Of a stretch of DNA of 36,168 nt, positions 15,400 through 23,667 are shown one piece after another; within the stretch, counting starts at the first letter, position 1, and each line of letters starts with the position of its first letter. A program made the translations under genes and the position numbers. Source of the DNA: Desulfuromonadaceae bacterium (GTDB lineage: Bacteria; Desulfobacterota; Desulfuromonadia; Geobacterales; Pseudopelobacteraceae); NCBI GenBank assembly GCA_028686055.1, contig JAQUCU010000006.1, forward strand, positions 1 through 36,168, written 5' to 3'. The notes below the pieces were generated by a model. The model had not been told where the DNA came from, made no database searches, and saw only the letters and a program-made list of their open reading frames with translations.

Positions 15400-16368
15400 A
15401 TGCAGGCTGCACTTGCCATAATCGGCGAAGATCTTAAACTGGTTGAACAGCAGTTCCGCAAAGATCTGCAATCAGATGTGCCCCTGATTCGTAAAGTAGG
15501 AGAGTATGTACTTTCAAGCGGCGGCAAGCGCGTGCGGCCGATATTGCTCCTGCTTGCTGCGCGTTTGTCAGGATATACTGCCGACAAGGCTGTCCCGCTT
15601 GCGAGTGTAATTGAGTTCGTTCACACCGCCACATTGCTGCATGACGATGTTGTCGACAGCGCTACAATTCGTCGTGGACTGGCGTCAGCCAACACACTTT
15701 GGGGCAATGAAGCCTCTGTTCTGGTTGGTGACTTTCTGTTTTCCAAATCATTTTCACTAATGGTTGGAGTTGGCAGTCTGGATATTCTGCGGGTCATTTC
15801 CGGTGCAACGACTATTATTGCTGAAGGCGAGGTTATGCAGTTGCTCTATACCGGTGAAATTGATCTTACTGAAGAACGGTATATCAATATAATCCGCTCA
15901 AAAACTGCAATTCTGATGTCTGCTGCCTGTGAAGCGGGAGCAATTCTAGGTGCCGTGTCGCAAAACCAGCAGAAGGCGTTAGCTGATTTCGGTATGGATC
16001 TTGGCATCGCATTCCAGTTGATGGACGATATTCTCGACTATGTTGCCACTGAAGAAGAATTCGGCAAGAGCATCGGCCACGACCTTGAAGAGGGAAAGAT
16101 TACCCTGCCGCTGATCCATACGCTGAAAAAATGCAGCGACCCTGAACGTGCGATTATTGAAGCCGTTGTTGAACAGGATGAAATGTCGCTTGATGACTTC
16201 CGAGCTGTCTCCGGCATTGTCAAACAGTACGGCGGCATTGCCTATACTGTTGAAACAGCCCGCTTTTACATTGACCGTTGCAAGAGTTATCTTGAACTGT
16301 TTGCACCATCACCTGTTCGTGAGGCTCTGCTCAGTCTTTCCGAATATATAATTACTCGCAGCAAATAA
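15400..16368 (+). CDS. ispB: Polyprenyl diphosphate synthase (octaprenyl/heptaprenyl type)
   Basis: A 322-residue trans-prenyl chain elongating enzyme that adds isopentenyl diphosphate to an allylic primer, making the quinone side chain (menaquinone in Geobacter-like bacteria). First Asp-rich motif is DDVVD (82-86) and second is DDILD (209-213). GGKRVRP (41-47) binds diphosphate. A bulky-residue check before the first motif (FVHTATLLH) fits a long-chain enzyme rather than farnesyl synthase, but final chain length is inference. ATG 15400 follows TTAAGGAAG. TlpA-like, CcdA and VOC genes follow on the same strand. Confidence 0.93.
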   Translation: MQAALAIIGEDLKLVEQQFRKDLQSDVPLIRKVGEYVLSSGGKRVRPILLLLAARLSGYTADKAVPLASVIEFVHTATLLHDDVVDSATIRRGLASANTLWGNEASVLVGDFLFSKSFSLMVGVGSLDILRVISGATTIIAEGEVMQLLYTGEIDLTEERYINIIRSKTAILMSAACEAGAILGAVSQNQQKALADFGMDLGIAFQLMDDILDYVATEEEFGKSIGHDLEEGKITLPLIHTLKKCSDPERAIIEAVVEQDEMSLDDFRAVSGIVKQYGGIAYTVETARFYIDRCKSYLELFAPSPVREALLSLSEYIITRSK

Positions 16369-16432
16369 GTCGGCTTTAAATCCAGTTGTTTTTTATTCAT
16401 ATTTCATAACCTGTTGAATTGTTGGAGGCATC

Positions 16433-16975
16433 ATGCAGCGAATTCTCTACATTTTTATAACATGCCTGTTCCTCTCCATGGTCGCCTGTTCCAAAACTGA
16501 TAAGGCAGAAAAGAGTGCAGTTCCTGCTGAAAAGAGTGCCGTTGCAATTGAAAACAGTCCGGCTCCGGATGTTTCTGTCGTATCTCTGGCCAATGGGAGT
16601 ACCCTGAAATTATCAGATCTTAAAGGTAAAGTCGTTTTACTGAATTTCTGGGCGACCTGGTGTCCGCCCTGCCGTAAAGAGATCCCTTCCATGATGAAGC
16701 TGAACAGTCTAATGGCCGGTAAACCGTTTCAGATGGTGGCTATTTCTATTGACGAAGGGGGCAAACCGGCTATTGAGTCGTTTTTCAAGGAGTCCGGTTA
16801 TTCACTGCCCGCCTATATTGATGAAAGTGGCGCTTCAGCCAAATCGTACGGAATTACCGGGGTTCCTGAATCATTTATTATCGATAAAAACGGTGTCCTT
16901 GTCAAAAAAGTCATCGGCGGGTTTGCCTGGGATTCTCCCGAAGCTGTTTCTTTTCTTGAAGGATTGATGAGATAG
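16433..16975 (+). CDS. TlpA/ResA-like thioredoxin lipoprotein
   Basis: A 180-residue extracytoplasmic thiol-disulfide protein. The signal peptide ends in a lipobox with Cys19 (SMVAC), so it should be membrane-anchored by lipid. A short linker carries two copies of AEKSAV (25-30 and 32-37). The thioredoxin fold has WCPPC with Cys77 and Cys80, and a cis-Pro in GVPESF. The spacing fits TlpA/ResA proteins that keep apocytochrome c haem-binding cysteines reduced. The next gene, ccdA, starts 9 bases after the stop and would supply electrons, a functional pair relevant to a bacterium rich in c-type cytochromes. Confidence 0.93.
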   Translation: MQRILYIFITCLFLSMVACSKTDKAEKSAVPAEKSAVAIENSPAPDVSVVSLANGSTLKLSDLKGKVVLLNFWATWCPPCRKEIPSMMKLNSLMAGKPFQMVAISIDEGGKPAIESFFKESGYSLPAYIDESGASAKSYGITGVPESFIIDKNGVLVKKVIGGFAWDSPEAVSFLEGLMR

Positions 16976-16984
16976 GGAAGTCGC

Positions 16985-17716
16985 ATGACAAGTCATAACG
17001 TAACCTACATAGGTGCTTTTATCGCCGGTCTGCTGTCGTTTTTATCTCCCTGCGTCCTTCCGCTGATTCCTTCCTATATTACCTATATAACCGGGCTTTC
17101 GTTTGCGGATCTGCAGGCTGAACATCCTGCTCACATCATCCGTCAGAAGACTATCCTCCATTCACTTTTTTTTATTGCCGGTTTTACGGTTGTGTTCGTT
17201 TTGCTCGGTGCCTCAGCAACCTATATCGGGTCAGTTCTGCAGGAAAACGCCGTTATTATCAGAAAAATCGGCGGCGTTTTGCTGGTAATACTTGGTATCC
17301 ATGTGACCGGTATCCTGCCGCTCAGGTTTCTTCTGGGCGAAAAAAGAGTAACCATCAAACACAAACCGGCAGGCTATGTCGGGAGTTTTCTTGTCGGTAT
17401 TGCATTTGCTGCCGGATGGACACCCTGTATCGGGCCGATACTGGCGGCTATACTGGCTGTGGCTGCAACTGAGGAAAGTGTGTATCACGGGATTGTACTG
17501 CTGCTTCTCTACTCAATGGGATTAGGGGTGCCGTTTTTTCTCTCTGCCCTTGCCATGCATCGCTTCCTGACTATATTCAATCGCTTTAAAAAATACATCC
17601 ACTTGTTCGAAATCATTACCGGAATCTTTCTGATGGTTATTGGTGTATTGATCTATACCAACTGGCTTTCCCGCCTCTCAGGTTATGTGACGATAATTTT
17701 TAAAGGTTTTGAGTGA
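16985..17716 (+). CDS. ccdA: Cytochrome c biogenesis protein CcdA
   Basis: A 243-residue inner membrane protein with six hydrophobic helices. It carries the conserved cysteines of the family: SFLSPCVLPLIPSY near residue 23 and GWTPCIGPILA near residue 147. CcdA passes electrons from cytoplasmic thioredoxin across the membrane to extracytoplasmic thioredoxin-like proteins. Its partner is most likely the TlpA-like lipoprotein encoded directly upstream. The stop TGA overlaps the GTG start of the VOC gene, so the three genes are likely coupled. Confidence 0.95.
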   Translation: MTSHNVTYIGAFIAGLLSFLSPCVLPLIPSYITYITGLSFADLQAEHPAHIIRQKTILHSLFFIAGFTVVFVLLGASATYIGSVLQENAVIIRKIGGVLLVILGIHVTGILPLRFLLGEKRVTIKHKPAGYVGSFLVGIAFAAGWTPCIGPILAAILAVAATEESVYHGIVLLLLYSMGLGVPFFLSALAMHRFLTIFNRFKKYIHLFEIITGIFLMVIGVLIYTNWLSRLSGYVTIIFKGFE

Positions 17717-18144
17717 AGGTGCACCGAGCCCCGCATTCAGTTCAGTTGACCGTTTCCCAGCTGGTTGTAACGGAAGCCTTTTATGCCGGTATACTGGAAT
17801 TGCCGGTGCAACGTTCATTTACGTCGAAAGGAGCGCCGGATCATCTTGTTATTGATATGGATGGTATGGCTATTGTTTTCGTAGAGGAAGCTGATGTCAT
17901 TAAAGCCCATCCGGTGCTTGAACCTCGTTTCAGCATGTTCCCGCGAGGTATCGGTGTTACGCTTCATTTTGAAGTGGTTGACATAGAGGATATACGTGAC
18001 GCGATAATGGAGGAGGGTCTTGAAATTCTCTATCCGCTGGATATAAAGCCTTACGGAGTCAAGGAGATGTGGTGCTTTGACCCGGATGGGTATCTGATAG
18101 TCCTTGATGAATTGGTGCCGGGGCAAAAGAAGGTTGGGCAATAG
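17713..18144 (+). CDS. VOC-family (glyoxalase-like) protein
   Basis: A 143-residue protein of the vicinal oxygen chelate superfamily. The first beta-alpha-beta-beta-beta unit (about 8-65) starts with VQLTVSQLVVTEAFYAGILEL. The second (about 75-138) ends with CFDPDGYLIVL, matching the usual 'DP.GN...l' closing motif. Family members are glyoxalases, dioxygenases, epimerases or binding proteins, so the reaction cannot be assigned. The start is GTG 17713, overlapping the ccdA stop by two bases. The TAG stop lies in the loop of an intrinsic terminator. Confidence 0.82.
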   Translation: MKVHRAPHSVQLTVSQLVVTEAFYAGILELPVQRSFTSKGAPDHLVIDMDGMAIVFVEEADVIKAHPVLEPRFSMFPRGIGVTLHFEVVDIEDIRDAIMEEGLEILYPLDIKPYGVKEMWCFDPDGYLIVLDELVPGQKKVGQ

Positions 18145-18160
18145 CTCAACCTTTTGTTTT
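18130..18160 (+). terminator. Intrinsic terminator overlapping the VOC stop codon
   Basis: A 10-bp stem (18130-18139 with 18144-18153, one G-U pair) closes an AATA tetraloop and is followed by a T-rich tract to 18160. The TAG stop at 18142-18144 is in the loop and first stem base, so the terminator overlaps the end of the coding region. Confidence 0.85.
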
Positions 18161-18194
18161 GAAATATATTGCTTTAATTAAAACGGAGCAAAGT

Positions 18195-18464
18195 ATGAGT
18201 GAGATGATTTTTCTGCTGCTGCTTTTCGGTCTCCCGGCTGCAGTAGGATTTAAGCTGGCAATCTCCCGAGGCAAGAACCCCTTATTGTGGGGTTTGCTAT
18301 CCGGCATATTTCCATTTTTCCTGCTAGTTTTGCATTTTCATAGACCGAACAAAGAAATCCGCGGGCATTTCCGGAAGTGTGGTCAGTGTGGCAGAATGTT
18401 CCCCTGGAAGGACGCTGCCTGCAAATACTGTGGTACATCAGTTTCTGATTCTGAAATTGTTTAG
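18195..18464 (+). CDS. Small membrane protein with C-terminal zinc ribbon
   Basis: An 89-residue protein with a hydrophobic helix at about 4-22, a second at 30-48, and a cytosolic tail with KCGQCG (Cys62, Cys65) and CKYCG (Cys76, Cys79), a CxxC-x10-CxxC zinc ribbon. The start at 18195 follows ACGGAGC; an in-frame ATG at 18159 lies within the preceding terminator region and is less likely. The combination recurs in small bacterial proteins of unknown role. It stands alone between two units. Confidence 0.7.
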   Translation: MSEMIFLLLLFGLPAAVGFKLAISRGKNPLLWGLLSGIFPFFLLVLHFHRPNKEIRGHFRKCGQCGRMFPWKDAACKYCGTSVSDSEIV

Positions 18465-18639
18465 TGAGGCTTTCCGTACTTCTTAAAGGTGAAAATATAC
18501 CGGAAAAATATCCTGTTTATGATCGCTGCATCACGTTTATTCACTGTAAGACAATAAACTTTTAATCTTGCTAAAACAGCTGCTTTTCAGTATGTTCGTC
18601 CCAGTAAAAAACATTCATTTTATTCAGCCCGGAGGAAGT

Positions 18640-19584
18640 ATGTATAGCCAAGCAGGAAAGACCAAATTTCAGGTTGATCTGCGTCAGCATCTGCGTGTTC
18701 AGAACATAAGCGACAATCTTGTCCACCTTATCTGTGAAATTGCAGAAGCAAGTAAATATGTTATCAACGCAGTTCGAACTGGTGACCTGGGTGTGGCCGG
18801 TACTTCCAACCTTTACGGCGAAGAACAGCTAGCTCTTGATGTTCTTTCCGATCGTATCATGCGCAAGCGTCTGCAGCATTCAGGTGTTGTGTGCAACATT
18901 GCATCTGAAGAAATGGAGGAGATATTTCAGGTTACCAGCAATCCGCAGGGTATGTTTTCTGTCGCCTATGACCCACTGGATGGCTCTTCGCTTGTTGATG
19001 TAAATCTGGCTGTAGGCACCATTGTCGGCATCTACCAGGGTGATGATCTCATGCAGCCCGGTCGGAAGATGGTAGGCGCCGTTTATATTCTTTACGGCCC
19101 TCGCGTCTCAATGGTTTATTCTGTCGGTAAAGGGGTATACGAATTCACGATGAATCAGCTGATGGAATATACGCTTACCCGAGAAAATGTTCGGATGCAC
19201 CCGTCCGGCGAGATTTATTCTCCTGGTGGCTTACGCAAAAAATACAGTGAAGGAAATGAACGATTTATCAGATACTTGGAAGATAAGGGTTCAAAGTTGC
19301 GTTATTCCGGCGGGTTCGTGCCTGATATCAATCAGGTTCTGATGAAGGGAAAGGGACTGTTCATGTATCCGGCACTCAGTGACAGTCCGAACGGCAAGCT
19401 TCGCCTGCTGTTTGAGCTCAATCCGATGGCGTTCCTGATTGAGCAGGCAGGAGGTGCCGCTACAAATGGTGAGATCCCGATCCTCGACATTGTCCCTGAA
19501 GGTATTGATCAGCGTTGTCCGGTATATATCGGCTGCAGGGAGGATGTTGCCAAGGCCACTGAATTCTTGAACGGTACCCGCTGA
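18640..19584 (+). CDS. fbp: Fructose-1,6-bisphosphatase, class I
   Basis: This 314-residue enzyme hydrolyses fructose 1,6-bisphosphate to fructose 6-phosphate, a key step of gluconeogenesis for an organism growing on acetate. Metal and substrate motifs are present: SEEMEE (acidic metal ligands), DPLDGSS, and the C-terminal MAFLIEQAGGAATNG. The ATG at 18640 has a strong GGAGGAAG ribosome binding site; an in-frame TTG further upstream at 18568 gives a leader without homology. The 175-base upstream gap shows nothing else that I can name. An acidic hypothetical gene follows 13 bases after the stop. Confidence 0.95.
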   Translation: MYSQAGKTKFQVDLRQHLRVQNISDNLVHLICEIAEASKYVINAVRTGDLGVAGTSNLYGEEQLALDVLSDRIMRKRLQHSGVVCNIASEEMEEIFQVTSNPQGMFSVAYDPLDGSSLVDVNLAVGTIVGIYQGDDLMQPGRKMVGAVYILYGPRVSMVYSVGKGVYEFTMNQLMEYTLTRENVRMHPSGEIYSPGGLRKKYSEGNERFIRYLEDKGSKLRYSGGFVPDINQVLMKGKGLFMYPALSDSPNGKLRLLFELNPMAFLIEQAGGAATNGEIPILDIVPEGIDQRCPVYIGCREDVAKATEFLNGTR

Positions 19585-19597
19585 AGGAAAAGGCGCC

Positions 19598-19903
19598 ATG
19601 TCTGATTCCATACCAAAACCCGATACTCTGCCACAGCGTTTCTGCACCGAGATTCAACTTTTTGATCTGTGTGATTTGGATTCATGCAAACACAAGAACG
19701 GCCGTTTCTGCAATGACCCTCTCCTGCTGGGACATTTTGAAAGGATAGCCGAGGTGGAACTTCGGACTCCGGATCGATATCTTATCGAAGGGGCTGAAGA
19801 TGATGAAGCCGATGAAGTTGATGAGTATGGCAATGGGGATGATGAGTTTGCAACAGGTGACTCAGAAGGTGGCGAGGACAGTGGTTGGAAAGACAAGGAG
19901 TAG
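19598..19903 (+). CDS. Acidic hypothetical protein with four cysteines
   Basis: A 101-residue soluble protein not assigned to a family. Residues 15-50 hold Cys16, Cys25, Cys30 and Cys38 in the pattern FCTEIQLFDLC, SCKHKNGRFC, which could bind a metal or cluster. Residues 66-101 are almost entirely Asp, Glu, Gly and Ser, a disordered acidic tail. It follows fbp closely with AAGGAAAAGG before ATG 19598, so co-expression is likely. Confidence 0.72.
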   Translation: MSDSIPKPDTLPQRFCTEIQLFDLCDLDSCKHKNGRFCNDPLLLGHFERIAEVELRTPDRYLIEGAEDDEADEVDEYGNGDDEFATGDSEGGEDSGWKDKE

Positions 19904-19927
19904 TATGTAATCAGTTATTTGCCTGAT

Positions 19928-19962
19928 AAACGGGGTACGGATTAGTCTGACCCCGTTTCTTA
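19928..19962 (+). terminator. Terminator-like hairpin between convergent genes
   Basis: AAACGGGGT (19928-19936) pairs perfectly with ACCCCGTTT (19950-19958) over a 13-base loop, 24 bases past the acidic protein gene and touching the 3' end of the HD-GYP gene on the other strand. T content after the stem is modest on both strands. Confidence 0.6.
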
Positions 19963-21006
19963 TATAAAAAATTTTCCTGCGCAATCTTCCCATTGTTTGC
20001 GTGGAACCGAAAGAAATAGGTCGGCAATGGCTGGATCGAACTGAGTGCCACGGTATTTCAATATTTCGCTGGTGACCATTGCAAAGGGAAGTGCCTTGCG
20101 GTACGGTCGATCGGATGTCATTGCATCCAGCGTATCAACAACGGTGAATATGCGAGAACCGATCGGAATCTGTTCACCTCTGAGCTGTTTTGGGTAGCCG
20201 GTGCCATCAAAGCGTTCATGGTGGCTAAGGATAATCTCCGCCGGTGTTTTTAAAAAGTCGATTTCGGACAAAATATCATATCCGATCTGAGGATGTTTTC
20301 GCATCTCAGCCCACTCGTTGTCATCAAGATTACCAAGCTTGAGCAGTATGTTATCGGAAATGCCGATCTTTCCAATATCGTGTAGCAGCGCACCTTTAGC
20401 CAGATCCTGAAGTTCTTTCTCAGCCATACCAAGCTTAGCTCCCAGAAACGATGCAAAATTCATAACCCGTTCCGAATGGGACCCAATCTCGCTCTCACGG
20501 GCATCCAGAGCCTTTACCAGTGCGGTAAGTGTGTGGTCGTAGGCAATGGAGATCTCTCCCATGGTTTTGCGTATCTGTGAAGTCTGTTCCATAACCTTGG
20601 ACTCAAGGCTTATTTGATAGTTTTTCTTTTCAATTGCAAGGCAGCGGCGCTCGATCAGGTTTTTTACTGTCAGCAAAACTCTACTGATGCCGAACGGCTT
20701 GGATATATAGTCATCAGCCCCCAGATGTATGCATTCAATCGCGGTAGTCATGTCAGAGAGCCCGGTGATCATCAAAACTGCTATATCCGGGTCAAGTTTT
20801 TTCAGGTCACGCAACAATTCAACTCCGCTCCTTCCCGGCATCATTATATCAGAAATAACGAGATCAACCGGTTGCACACCGAGAATTACAAAGGCTTCGT
20901 CAACATTGGCCGCCTGATGACAGATGTAATCCTCCTGGACCAAGGCGGAAGAAAGTAAATCCCGAATCATCTCTTCATCATCAACAATCAGAATGTGTTC
21001 CTTCAT
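19960..21006 (-). CDS. Response regulator with HD-GYP phosphodiesterase domain
   Basis: A 348-residue RpfG-like protein. Residues 1-120 are a receiver with Asp9-Asp10, phosphoacceptor Asp53 (SDIMMPG) and Lys103. A short helix leads to an HD-GYP domain (about 155-340) that hydrolyses cyclic dinucleotides. Catalytic residues look complete: Glu173 and His177 in SEIGSHSERV, His209-Asp210 (HDIGK), His238 (KHPQIGYD), His262-His263, DGTGYP at 267-272, and Asp291. The Glu four residues before the first His is the extra ligand of trinuclear-iron HD-GYPs. It lies 2.6 kb from the Hypr-type GGDEF gene, so cGAMP is a possible substrate as well as c-di-GMP. The sensor kinase is not in the window. Confidence 0.93.
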   Translation of the reverse strand: MKEHILIVDDEEMIRDLLSSALVQEDYICHQAANVDEAFVILGVQPVDLVISDIMMPGRSGVELLRDLKKLDPDIAVLMITGLSDMTTAIECIHLGADDYISKPFGISRVLLTVKNLIERRCLAIEKKNYQISLESKVMEQTSQIRKTMGEISIAYDHTLTALVKALDARESEIGSHSERVMNFASFLGAKLGMAEKELQDLAKGALLHDIGKIGISDNILLKLGNLDDNEWAEMRKHPQIGYDILSEIDFLKTPAEIILSHHERFDGTGYPKQLRGEQIPIGSRIFTVVDTLDAMTSDRPYRKALPFAMVTSEILKYRGTQFDPAIADLFLSVPRKQWEDCAGKFFI

Positions 21007-21191
21007 TCCTTTTGTTCTCCAAACAGTAGAATAGCACTAATAAGAACTTGCATGCTCTGTTCTATCATTCAATTGTCATGTTTTCAAGGGCCATAAACTT
21101 TGATATAACTAAATACGTAAACAACCCACTCGATCCTCGATCTATTTCGGTGATTCATGCTTCCATATATACTTTTATGTATGCTGAATAA

Positions 21192-23594
21192 ATGACCGCC
21201 ATGTCAAAACGCTGGCCGTTTTTGATCCCTTTTCTGTTTATGACGGCTGGCATGACGCTATCTGCATTCAGCGGCTTTTTTTGTGACATGACCTCTGTTG
21301 CTGCTCTTTTATTATGTATGTTGCTGGCATGCTTCCTGCCGTACTCCGGGACATTTTCTGCCTGTGCCGCTCTTTTTTTCTTTTTCTGGGGGCTGTTTGT
21401 CCTGCAGCCATGGCTGTCTCCTGAAAAATCTTCACACGCTATCAGCGCTAAAGCTTCCGGCAGTCCCATAACAATCGAAGGAGTTATTTCATCACGCCCG
21501 TCAGTTGCTCCTGAAGGAAGCCGCCTGACTGTTCAGGTGGAACGCGTAATCAGCGGAAATCGGGCGGAAACGACGTCAGGAGCTCTGCAGCTGTATGTCA
21601 GCGATGGTGATGTTTCACTGACCCGTGGAGACCGGATCCGTTTTGTTTCCCGCGTCTCTGTGCCGCGTCGACTCGGCCTGCCGGGTGAATTTGATTATTC
21701 ACGTTATCTTGCATATCAGGGAGTTTCTGCGACCTGTCGTGTACCATCGCAAAGCGATATTGTGCTCATCCGTGCGGCCGCAGTAGATTCATTGCAGCGT
21801 TCAATTGACCGGATTGCACAACTTTTGGGCGGCTCTATCCGGTGCTCGATCCCTGACGAGTATGTTTCTTCAGTCCTGACGGCGTTACTTATCGGCGATC
21901 AAAGAAGAATTCCTCAAGATTTGGCTGATGCCTATACCAGGGCTGGGGTCAACCATATCCTATCAATTTCCGGCTTCCATATTGGCATTGTCACCGCATT
22001 CATAACGTTGCTGATTATATGGTTTCTGAGCCGTTTTGAATATCCGGCACTGCATTGGAATATCCGTGTAATAGCTGTAATGCTCGCGGTCCCGGCTATG
22101 GTGGCATACCTTTTTCTGACTGGTGCCGCTCCCGCAACGGCTCGCTCGGTGATCATGCTGTCTGTCTTTGCTGTTGGACTTTTTACCGAACGGGAACATG
22201 ATGCTATCAATACACTTTTGTTTGCGGCATTTTTGCTGGTAGCAATAAATCCGCCGACTCTTTTTGATGTGTCATTTCAGCTTTCTTTTCTATCGCTTTG
22301 GGGAATCCTTATTGCGGTTCCGCTGATCATGGAGCATACAGCCACCGTCCACTACCCATGGCTGCGAACTTTGATCCAGTTTGTCGCAGCATCTGTTGCG
22401 GCGTCATGTGTAACGCTTCTACCGGTGCTGTTTATCTTTAAAGTTGCTTCTCTCAACGGAATACTGACCAATTTTCTGATTGTGCCGCTTCTGGGCTACG
22501 GTGCGGTACTTACGGGATTTATAGCACTTCCGCTTGTGATACTTTTCCCTACGTTTGCTCCCATACTTCTCTGGCCAGCTGCGGCACTGGTTACTCTCTC
22601 CAATAAGTTCATACTGTGGTGTGCCTCCCTTCCGGTCTTTACCTTTCACGGCATAACCGGGCGGGATATGTTCTTCTTTCTGCTGTTCATGACCTGTATG
22701 ACTTTTTTGAAGAACAGATTTTTCCTCCGTGGTGCAGGTGTGTTGGTGCCGGTCTGCGCATTTACTATGCATCTGTATGCTGCAAACGCTGCAGATGGGC
22801 GTCTGCACATTACTATGCTCAGTGTCGGACAGGCCGAATCCATGCTGGTGCGACTGCCGGACGGTTCGACGCTGCTTGTTGATGGCGGAGGGTATCTGTA
22901 CGACTCTGGCCATGATTTTGGTCAGCGGGTGCTGGCACCGGCACTTGGCGCATTGCACGCCGGACGTATTGACAGGATGATCGCCACACATGATCACCCT
23001 GATCATAGCGGTGGTCTGCCATTTATAATAAAGAACTTTTCTGTCGGCGAGTTTTGGAGCGGCATGGACGTGTCACCCGAGATACGGAGAGAGCTGAATA
23101 GCAGAAATGTACCGCAACGTACGGTTGCCGCCGGTAACGTCATTGCGCTGCCTGGTCCGGTCATTATGACGGTGCTCTCTCCGGCAAAGTCCGGGCAGGT
23201 GGCGGCAGAACGCGACGAATCGAGCATAAATGAGCAGTCGCTTGTTTTTCGTCTCAGTTACGGTACCTTTAGTATGCTTTTTTGTGCTGATGCCGGTTTT
23301 GGGGCTGAACAACGGATGCTTGCCGGTCGGTATGAGTTGCAATCCACTGTTCTTAAAGTCGGGCATCATGGCAGTCGCTATTCAACTTCGGAGGAGTTTC
23401 TTGAGCGGGTGCGTCCTGGGTTGGCGCTCATTTCTGCCGGCTACGGAAACCGTTTCGGCCTCCCTTCTGCTCGGACAGTTGATCTTCTGAAAACAAAAGG
23501 GATAATTCTGTATCGTACTGATATGGATGGGACGATCGAGGTTGTCACTGATGGCACTGACTGGTCTGTTTCAACCCCGTACAAGGCTGAATGA
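21192..23594 (+). CDS. comEC: ComEC/Rec2 DNA-uptake channel protein
   Basis: An 800-residue inner membrane protein. It has N-terminal hydrophobic helices, an OB-like DUF4131 region (about 85-190), and the Competence domain with many membrane helices (about 225-510), including the conserved NHILSISGFHIGI. A C-terminal metallo-beta-lactamase-like domain (about 535-795) has THDHPDHSGG as its metal-binding motif. ComEC forms the channel for single-stranded DNA during natural transformation, and the C-terminal domain is thought to be the nuclease. The start is not firm: ATG 21192 or ATG 21201, neither with a good ribosome binding site. The 185-base divergent gap before it shows no clear motif. Confidence 0.93.
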   Translation: MTAMSKRWPFLIPFLFMTAGMTLSAFSGFFCDMTSVAALLLCMLLACFLPYSGTFSACAALFFFFWGLFVLQPWLSPEKSSHAISAKASGSPITIEGVISSRPSVAPEGSRLTVQVERVISGNRAETTSGALQLYVSDGDVSLTRGDRIRFVSRVSVPRRLGLPGEFDYSRYLAYQGVSATCRVPSQSDIVLIRAAAVDSLQRSIDRIAQLLGGSIRCSIPDEYVSSVLTALLIGDQRRIPQDLADAYTRAGVNHILSISGFHIGIVTAFITLLIIWFLSRFEYPALHWNIRVIAVMLAVPAMVAYLFLTGAAPATARSVIMLSVFAVGLFTEREHDAINTLLFAAFLLVAINPPTLFDVSFQLSFLSLWGILIAVPLIMEHTATVHYPWLRTLIQFVAASVAASCVTLLPVLFIFKVASLNGILTNFLIVPLLGYGAVLTGFIALPLVILFPTFAPILLWPAAALVTLSNKFILWCASLPVFTFHGITGRDMFFFLLFMTCMTFLKNRFFLRGAGVLVPVCAFTMHLYAANAADGRLHITMLSVGQAESMLVRLPDGSTLLVDGGGYLYDSGHDFGQRVLAPALGALHAGRIDRMIATHDHPDHSGGLPFIIKNFSVGEFWSGMDVSPEIRRELNSRNVPQRTVAAGNVIALPGPVIMTVLSPAKSGQVAAERDESSINEQSLVFRLSYGTFSMLFCADAGFGAEQRMLAGRYELQSTVLKVGHHGSRYSTSEEFLERVRPGLALISAGYGNRFGLPSARTVDLLKTKGIILYRTDMDGTIEVVTDGTDWSVSTPYKAE

Positions 23595-23596
23595 CA

Positions 23597-23626
23597 TTGA
23601 CTCCATACAGCTTTATGGAGTACATA
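23597..23626 (+). promoter_or_regulatory. Candidate promoter with dyad in its spacer
   Basis: A perfect 8-bp inverted repeat, ACTCCATA (23600-23607) and TATGGAGT (23614-23621) with a 6-base loop, overlaps a promoter-like pair TTGACT (23597-23602) and TACATA (23621-23626) spaced by 18 bases. There is no T run, so it is not a good terminator for comEC. It lies 41 bases before the Hypr GGDEF start and could be a regulator site. Confidence 0.4.
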
Positions 23627-23667
23627 AATAGGGTAATTTGTGCTATTTCATTATTGAGCGATGTTAA

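Noticed and set aside
16505..16543. Repeated AEKSAV hexapeptide in the TlpA-like lipoprotein
   Set aside because: Only two copies in a flexible linker behind the lipid anchor; ordinary low-complexity spacer.
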